64,000 bases of DNA from Dermanyssus gallinae (lineage: Eukaryota > Arthropoda > Arachnida > Mesostigmata > Dermanyssidae), in contig QVRM01002477.1 in assembly GCA_003439945.1 (NCBI GenBank), forward strand, positions 1-64,000, in the 5' to 3' direction. The position numbers were made by a program, and so were the translations under genes. The number at the start of each line of letters is the position of its first letter. Position 1 is the stretch's first letter. Positions 55,561 to 64,000 of this stretch are shown piece after piece. The notes under the pieces are model-generated. The model saw only the letters and a program-made list of their open reading frames with translations. It ran no database searches and had not been told where the DNA came from.

Positions 55561-56900
55561 TAAATACTGTTCAAAGGCAATGATGGCTGCCCCCAGAGAA
55601 TAGCAGCGGGGTCGGCGAGAAGAACAGCTTGCTCGACGAATGTAATGAGCCCTACTTCTAGCAGTAAACGCCGTCCGATTAAATTATGTATTTTTAGAAT
55701 TAAAACGTCATGTCACACACACCTAACCTAAGGTTTTCACTTTTTAATGACCCTAAATTTCATATGTTTACATATAATTCCCTTGTATTCTCCAAACTCA
55801 TATATTGCTTCCCGGCGTGTGAAACTGGACAGAAGAAATACAAGAAACTGGTTAAGGGAGTTCAAGTCAGATTTGGTGATTGCCAAAATAGTTATCTTAT
55901 ATTTTTGAATTATTTGACATACACGTACACCAACGTTTGTATGATAATAAAGGCGCCTTGGAACGTAACATTTAGTCTGCATATGTGCTGCAGGAGATTT
56001 TAATTTTGCTTGGCCTTTACGTTCAAAAATATCTAAAGAAAGTCCAATCTGTCACAATCAATGATTGTGCTTTGACTACATTTGGAAAACAATTCAGGAG
56101 TGTCTAGGCTCTAGTCTTATACGTTATTATTCTGTCCGCGTTTTATTTGTCTGTTTTCCTTTCACATTTAAATTTCGCTAGAACAACTGATAAATGTGCT
56201 CGTATAATATCATCAGAATTGCCTTTTTCCCTTCGGAGCTAGGCTGAGCGAATAAAAGCTCCTGTACCACGAATGGTACTGCTTTTAGTATCGACTATTA
56301 GCAAAGAGAGCTCTCTTCCGCGGACGCATGGGTCACATAATGTCGTATTACATAACTTGTTTTCTTTCCCAGTAGAACCATAATTGTATTGTCCTTTATT
56401 CAATAAGGCATGCGTTATCATTGGCAGTGTACTTGCCACAAAGTCGTGCTTGAGTGGGTAATAGAGGCATGAAATAGCAACCTACGTTCGCAAGAGGAGA
56501 GCCTCCTCAACAAGGACGCACTGTAGGAAATGGAGGCACAAACTAACCAGATGAACTAAAACGGTACAAATAAAATATTGACCCATCTTCATGCATATGT
56601 AATCATATCTCCATATGCACGTATATACACAAGCATTAAAAAAAAGCGATAATACTGTGGCGGTACTGTAATGGGTAATGAGGTTAGCAAAGCTCTATTA
56701 ATCTTCGACACATCATTATTTTTGCTACGTTTCGCGCACGCCTAGAAAAGCCTCCTGAAGATGAATAAGTGACTGTGCCGTACGTACAACTCTCCGCGTA
56801 CCTGTATGTCTATTCGTTGAGGATCAGTAGTAGTAGTAGTAGTCTCCGGAGCCAACGTTACTAGCTGCCGATGTAGTTGCTACTTTTTTTTTTATATTAG
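55561..56900. other. Non-coding sequence
   Basis: Short frames without domains; an AGT array near 56,829-56,842. Nothing else recognised. Confidence 0.5.
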
Positions 56901-57005
56901 GGTTTTATTCATATAACGATATTCCAGCGGTACACTTTCGTTTTACATTACTGAAAAACTGAGATTTCACTTTCTGTCCTCCTTTATGCTTTTCCTCTTT
57001 CGGCG

Positions 57006-57138
57006 CTACCCGCTGGCTGTGGACGTCTCTTGCCGTCGGCTCGCGGCCACCCGTGCTCGCTCCAGTTCGTTCTTCAACCTCATTACGCGTTCTGCCAGGT
57101 CCACCCCGTGCTTCCAGATGCAGTTGCTACTGCCGTTG
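57006..57138 (-). CDS. Possible terminal exon with coiled coil, unproven
   Basis: Read on the minus strand, codons ending at the TAG at 57,006-57,008 give HGVDLAERVMRLKNELERAR and a short basic tail, a convincing amphipathic coiled-coil segment. A polyadenylation signal AATAAA lies at 56,904-56,909 (minus), about 100 bases after the stop, which suits a last exon. The proposed acceptor (AACAG at 57,139-57,143) has a poor pyrimidine tract. A minus-strand GAG|GTGAGC donor occurs about 200 bases upstream near 57,340. The plus strand also has an open frame here ending at CTG|GTAAGT, so strand is not settled. No product is recognised. Confidence 0.28.
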
Positions 57139-57683
57139 CTGTTTCAATTGGTGTTGCGCATGAGCGTCGGAATAGGTGCCGAAGGGGAGCGGGCGAACAC
57201 AGATATAAGCCGTTTTTCACGTTTAATTCCTATGAACAGACACCTGCTCTCCTCCTTGTCAAGGAGGTCTCGACAATTTTCCCGGGTAATTACCCGACCG
57301 CCGCACCGGATGGGAAGGATTGCTGCGTCTGGCGTGGCTCACCTCGGCAGCAACAGCAGCATCGGCTCACTGAGGACCGGCCACATCTGGTAAGTCAGAG
57401 CTCCACCTCTGAAAACCTGTACGCTTTGTTGGACCTGATGACGACAAAGGGGTTGCAGAGTGAACATAGGCGCAGAGTCGGTAGAAAACATAGAAAAAGT
57501 CAGTAAAAGCAGCGGCGGCGGCGGGCATATCAACAGCGAGAGGGACTCTTCGTGCTCAGTCCGCTCACGTAATCTACTCCATTTCTCTTACTCACTTTAG
57601 TATGTGCGACAACAAGAGGGTTTTCTCCTCAGCGGGGTTTGCTGCCCGATGGCCAACAATCGACCAAATCAATATTTTACATA

Positions 57684-59131
<1,448 letters not shown>

Positions 59132-59951
59132 GATATATATATATATATAAGCGTTTGTACATTTTTATAGATACATAAATGTACATACATAAACCTAGTT
59201 TTTTTTTAATAGAACATACGGCCGTAAATGTTTTGTCTAAGAATAAGAGTGAAATTACAAATTTTTGTTATACTAACGTGATTGGCTAGAAATGGCTGCA
59301 GACAATGCGGCAAAACGCGTCTGCGCTAATGTGAGTAAAAGTTGAATAATCATATTAAGATTAGTTTGCAAACTTTGAGATTTTGTGATACCTCATGTTT
59401 CACATTATGCACTAAAAACATATCTAGTATGTTCATAGAATAAAGCTCAACATACAATCCCCTTAATGATTGCTAGAACGTTCATATCCACCCTCTAACA
59501 TTGCATTTTTGTCCATCTTTGTCTAGACATTTATCTGCAACGCCTGAGTAAACGCCACTCACAGGATCATACAACAATAGCCCCACACGCTTATCTGCTC
59601 AGGCTGCTAGGCATCGGCTACGCCATAAAAACGTGGAACCATCACAGAGTGTAAGAAGAAAGTAAGGTCGTCTTGGTAAGCCACCCCAGTTGTTTGCGCA
59701 ATTTGTGGGTGCTATGTTGTCCAAAATTACAGTTATTAATGGTAGCCAACAGAGTACAGATGTAAGGGTCTCTGGGTTAACTTGCTTGGACTAGTATATC
59801 GTTTATTTATTGCGTTTCAGAAAATGTATTTAAAACCAAAAAATGGCAGATTCTAATGATGCATGTACGCATTAATGGCATTCAACTGAGCTTTCACCAT
59901 GAGCACACACTGAATTATTCCGTAAGGCTAATGCTTATGTACACAGAGAAC
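59132..59951. other. Non-coding sequence
   Basis: Short (TA)n at 59,132-59,149, then AT-rich unique sequence. On the minus strand AATAAATAAA at 59,802-59,811 may serve the candidate exon to its right. Confidence 0.5.
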
Positions 59952-60298
59952 CTAAAAGTCTACTGTGTTTATATTGTGTTTTAAAGTTAATCTGCGGCTT
60001 ATTCGTGAACTGGCTGCAGTTATTGTTGTTGTGTCGTAACTGTTGATTGTGGAGGGGATGTGTCGTAACGGGGTTGTGGGGACCGACGCCACAGCTGCTG
60101 CAAGATTTTGACAGTAATCCACACTTTTTCCGAAGCGCTCGGCTGTTACTATTAGCCTTTCTTCCATTAGTTCTGTTGTTGTTGCTGCTGCTGCTGCTGC
60201 AGTGGCTTCTCGGAGTGTGTACACCTTTGGTAGCAGTCTTGCCTCGAGGTGATCGATATTATACTCTTGTAGTTCCACCGGCGTGCTCGTGCCGGGTA
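59952..60298 (-). CDS. Possible terminal coding exon, unproven
   Basis: A minus-strand frame open for about 115 codons with mixed composition (TPVELQEYNIDHLEARLLPK, GKSVDYCQNLAAAVASV). It is not simply repeat-encoded apart from a short Ala run from GCA triplets. An acceptor TTCATTGGCAG precedes it at 60,299-60,303, and a tandem polyadenylation signal lies about 141 bases after the stop. I recognise no family. It may equally be a chance frame. Confidence 0.3.
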
Positions 60299-60303
60299 CT
60301 GCC

Positions 60304-62237
60304 AATGAAACTGCTTTGGCTTCTCAATATGTAGGCAGGACCTACCGTCAACACGGCTGTGGCAACGGGCACCACTTCGCTGACTTATATCGGTCTACCG
60401 CTTTAGCAAAAGGCGGTTAGGGTGTGGAGGCGGCTTCTTAAACTGAAGCTCTTACGTTATGCTTACATACGAATAACGACAAAACTAACCGATGAAGACG
60501 CCCAGCCGTCACATTTAGACAAATTGCCGTTACTATCTAACAATGGCACCTTTCTTGAGGTGTGTGGGTTTTTTTTGTTGTTGTTGTTGTTCGAAACTGA
60601 TTACGACAGCGGTGACGTTTTGCGTTATTTTTGTGTGGTTTGCAGGTAAATGTTGTGGTTTGCGGATTTTAGGCGCGCCGAATGCTGCGGCGCTACCGTG
60701 GAGAGTAGTGTCCTAAGGGAGAGTAGTCCACTAAGTGTAGCGGCGGTAGCGACGGCGGCTACACGTAAATCTTCTATCTGGAATCAGCACTTGATCGCAT
60801 TGATGGTAGCATTGCGTGACACCGGTCCAAATAATAATGGATGACTGAAGCTCTTCTCTTCGTACATCTCCTAGCTTTCAGCGCCTCTTTCCCCCCCCCC
60901 CCCCCCCGTCCGCGTGTGCTTCTCCCGCCGTCCGACCTATCTCTTTCTCGCTTGTTTCTTATTTTTCCTCGATATCTCTCGCTTGGTGGTTTACTAGAGA
61001 CAGTTAGCAAGCTCCATCCATGCAAAGCGGGGCTGGAGTCGGCCATGACCATTATGGCTGATATGAGTTCTTTTCAAGCCGCCGTGGACCCCAACTGATT
61101 ATCTATCTCTCCTGCGTCTTGCTGCGCTGATGGGTTCTGTACGTTCCGTTCTTTTTTTGTGTTCGATAGTGTGCTTCGTGCTCTAAGTATATTTCGTTGT
61201 TGTAACAACGGGTTGCTTGCTTTACGGGTCTGTCTCCGTTGTCCCCCGGCGAAACGGACACGACCGTAGAGTAACAGCAACAGCAGCAGCGGCAGCTGGA
61301 GACGTAAGCAGTCTCTTCTTTTGAGAGGACAGGCAGAGGCGTCGACGGCCCTCCCCTAACTCGGGCCTCCGATTGTGTGCTCGGTGTCCGACCAGATGAG
61401 GCCATACTTGTAGGCGCTTAACGCCGGCACTTCTGAAGTCTGAGGTGCAAACGCCTGCCACGCACGCCCACACCTGCTTCGCCGAAGAGGAACGTGCGGC
61501 GAAGGACTGGGTGGGGTTCCAACAGTCTAGCGAGTAGGTTCTCTCATCCACGGTAATGACGGAAAAGAGAGTTCAGAGTGTTATGGTTGGACAGCAGCAC
61601 CCTCGGAAAATCAGCCGTCACGCAAAGGTATCTTAATGTAACGTCTCAAAGCATCTGAAATTAAAAATCGAATGCTTTACACCTGACACGTGTGGTCACG
61701 AATGCTTCCAGTTCACTTGAGTATAAACATGTCGAATGATAGCACTACGAAAGTTTCTTTTGCGCAGTTTGATTGCTCTCATCATTGCAGCCCAGCCGTA
61801 CAAAGGGTATAATCAGCGATGCTTTGATTGTGTAGGCAAATGCAGTGTATACTTAGTGTGCGTTACAAAAACAAGCTTTTTCGAGTTAGTATGTGTAAGA
61901 TGTCGGGAGGGAGGTCAGCATAGCCCAAACGTTTTCCTTGACGCGCGCGAACGTGAAAATCGTCGTACCTCAAAATCGAGGGAACAGGGAAACACTTGAG
62001 AAGTCTACGCGTTGACTTCAGTATTTAACCGTGACGTTTCTTCTCTTGCCGTGTAACAGCAGAGTGGGCTATGGAACTCGAGATAATGTCCTGGAGCACC
62101 TCCTCTCTCGCCGCCCACCCAAACTTGCAAAAGAACCGGTCATATTCATTTATAAAAACACTTATATAAACAAATTCCACAATTGGACCTTAAAGGGATA
62201 AAATAACTATAAATAAGATTATGTACGATGAGCAAGT
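60304..62237. other. Mostly non-coding sequence
   Basis: Contains a GTT run at 60,578-60,591, poly-C at about 60,892-60,907 and short frames. A minus frame 61,222-61,551 starts at an ATG in good context (GTGGATGG), but it has no recognisable domain and ends in Ala and Ser/Thr-rich sequence. Confidence 0.45.
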
Positions 62238-62257
62238 GTATATATATATATATATAT
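62238..62257. repeat. Short (TA)n tract upstream of RLE copy 3
   Basis: Ten TA units, roughly 450 bases before the first recognisable RLE-element coding homology. Confidence 0.9.
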
Positions 62258-62699
62258 GTAGGAAATATCTATCATGGAAGCTAGAGCCCTCCGACAAATA
62301 CAGATGGTAAATCCCTTAGCAGTCATTACAGAAGGAACACAGAGTTCTATACGTGGCGTCACGGATAGCAAACCCTCGGTGCCTTCCTCAGCACAAGCTT
62401 ACTACATATAGTAGAGTAAACTCAGTTACCTGACGATGGCCTTTGACCCAGAGAGTTTGGAAGCACAGGGTTAAGAAGGCGACGCCACCAAGTAGTATTA
62501 GAACCACCTTGTGTAAACTGGCACCAGTACTTTAAGGTATGAGTCCTGACATGGCAGCCTCACGCAAGACGGTTGCTGAAGCAGTACAGCCTGAATTGGT
62601 TTTAATGCGGTAATTAATAAGCTAAGGAAGTTTTCTTATTATAAATTGTCTCAGCTCTACCTAATCTAGGAAGCCCGCAAAAGTAGATACCATCCGACA

Positions 62700-64000
62700 T
62701 GCAAGATTAGTTCGGGTGTTGCTCAAGGCGGTCAGGGCATCCGTCGCAGACGAGCTCATGAAAGTCTTGCACACCAAGACACTAGACGTCTCGGGCGCCA
62801 CCAGGCTTATTGTCTCTTCGGACATTGTAACACGGTGCAAAGGTTCTGAGTTTTGTCGAGGTCAACATCCACGGGCCTCTTTAGACTTTTGCTTGCTATC
62901 TAGTCCCCGACGGTGCTGCCGTCCACTACTCTATGTGACGAGTTACGCCTTGTGGTGAGGTCTAATTCCAGGAGCTCTCCAGCTGTCCTTGACTCCCTTA
63001 AGCTGCACCCCATTCTAGATCTGCTGTCCAAACCCTTCGAATCGATCGCCGAGAAACTGGCAGATGCATTGGCAAATGTTTTAGACACTCTTCGGTGCGG
63101 TTTGTCTTGTGGTTTCGTTACCTATAATATTCAGAGCAAGTCTATGTGCCCTTAACAAGAAATATGACTCCCTTTGCCAGATCGCATGCTCTTCTACACT
63201 TCGGAGGTTCGCTTTGAAAGTAGGGTGCGTGGCCAACAAAACTGCAATATTATGGCAATTTGTCCTTATCAGCTGAGATTTGCATTTACTGGCCGAACCG
63301 AAATCGGAATTCAAGCTTTTAAATTTCCGCAGTGGGCCGACCGTTTAACTTAAGCTACGATTTAAGAATGGTTATAGTGTCAAAAGAGACCACTTGCTAA
63401 ACGAGGTGAAATACTACGCCTCGCAATTGTTCCATCACGTGCACGCGGCTTACGTACAACCGTTGCACTTAGGCTTGCCACATACACTATATCATTGCAC
63501 TGCTTTTAAACGAAGATACCCTTTGAGTCCGTCCGTCATCTGCTTGAGCGTTAAGGACTTAGTCGACTCTCTAAGTTAAAGTGTCTTCTAAATGTCCGCT
63601 ACGTGGGCGACGGTGCGCCAGGGACGGTGATCGCCGATATATGCAGAGTCAGGGATTTCGAGAAGTTGACCGACCCCGCGGATATGATCCCTTTCATGAT
63701 ATATCGGATCTATTCGATTTTTCCCGGTTGCAAGGTCGTCCAGTAGTGTAACCTCAAACTACTCGGGTTCCGCTTCTCCCAGAGTGGTTATCTGGTGAAA
63801 TGCGTGGAGAGAGAAGCTTGAATTAGCCGCTGGCCGGCTTCCATCGCTGGTACTTCATCGCAGAAATATAGCTGCCTTACGTCGTCTGGATAATTTACTT
63901 GCTTGGGGGGGTCAATTTTTTTCACTTGACTTGAAAACCTTAGAGTCTTCAAGGGGTACTTTAAAGCCTCTAGAAGTGCTCCTCAGCTGCTTCCCATTTC
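62700..64000 (+). pseudogene. RLE non-LTR retrotransposon, degraded copy 3 (runs off the window)
   Basis: Colinear with the intact element from its N-terminal part onward: VRASVADEL and DVSGATRLIVSSD (after an internal deletion), QIACSSTLRRFALK, then the region of motif B ending in VKDLVDSL. The catalytic box is mutated from YLDDG to YVGDG, followed by GTVIADICRV, FPGCKVV, LLGFRFS and KLELAAGRLPSL near 63,830. Many frameshifts and stops occur. Divergence is clearly greater than in copy 2, so it is an old insertion. The knuckle and endonuclease would lie beyond the window end. Confidence 0.85.

Overview
The window is nuclear DNA of a multicellular animal, most likely an arthropod and plausibly a chelicerate such as a tick or mite. 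The one secure host gene is an intron-containing Shal (Kv4) potassium-channel gene whose N-terminus closely resembles arthropod Shal. The rest is non-LTR retrotransposons, mariner relics, a tRNA-derived SINE, fold-back elements and very many microsatellites. The chelicerate suggestion rests on family resemblance recalled from knowledge, not on a search; no species is claimed.

Layout. Positions 1-20,130 are low-gene-density DNA with many (TA)n tracts, CAA/GTT arrays, a G-rich 15-bp minisatellite, one fold-back element at about 15.7-16.1 kb and a mariner transposase relic at about 19 kb. If Shal is a normal gene, much of this is its first coding intron, because the exon ends at a splice donor at 20,131 and no continuation (pore end and S6) was found to the left. 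The first coding exon of Shal lies on the minus strand at 20,131-21,245. Positions 21.3-36.4 kb, upstream of Shal, form an unusual domain packed with trinucleotide arrays (GTT/CAA, GTC/GAC, CAT/ATG, GCT) plus tetranucleotide CAGA tracts. These create long but spurious reading frames.

Positions 36.4-64 kb are a graveyard of mobile elements. They include three copies of one restriction-like-endonuclease (RLE) non-LTR element (a nearly intact one at 46.3-49.1 kb, fragments at 39.1-39.8 and 62.7-64.0 kb), two copies of a second LINE family (42.4-43.4 kb minus, 50.1-52.0 kb plus), and two R1-clade LINEs (38.4-38.8 kb minus, 52.7-54.75 kb plus). The second R1 copy is interrupted by a SINE with a readable 13-bp target duplication and by an inverted copy of its own 3' end. 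A second mariner relic lies at 40.5 kb, and long fold-back elements flank the RLE element and fill 57.8-59.1 kb.

The most striking pattern is that element ends repeatedly coincide with (TA)n microsatellites: both ends of the intact RLE element, the 3' end of the second LINE, the 3' end of a SINE, and the outer ends of two fold-back elements. The RLE element sits between tracts that are themselves enclosed by inverted fold-back arms. This suggests that (TA)n tracts act as landing pads, reminiscent of RLE elements of the R4/Dong group known to prefer simple repeats. Two weakly supported minus-strand terminal exons (57.0 and 60.0-60.3 kb) are noted with low confidence.
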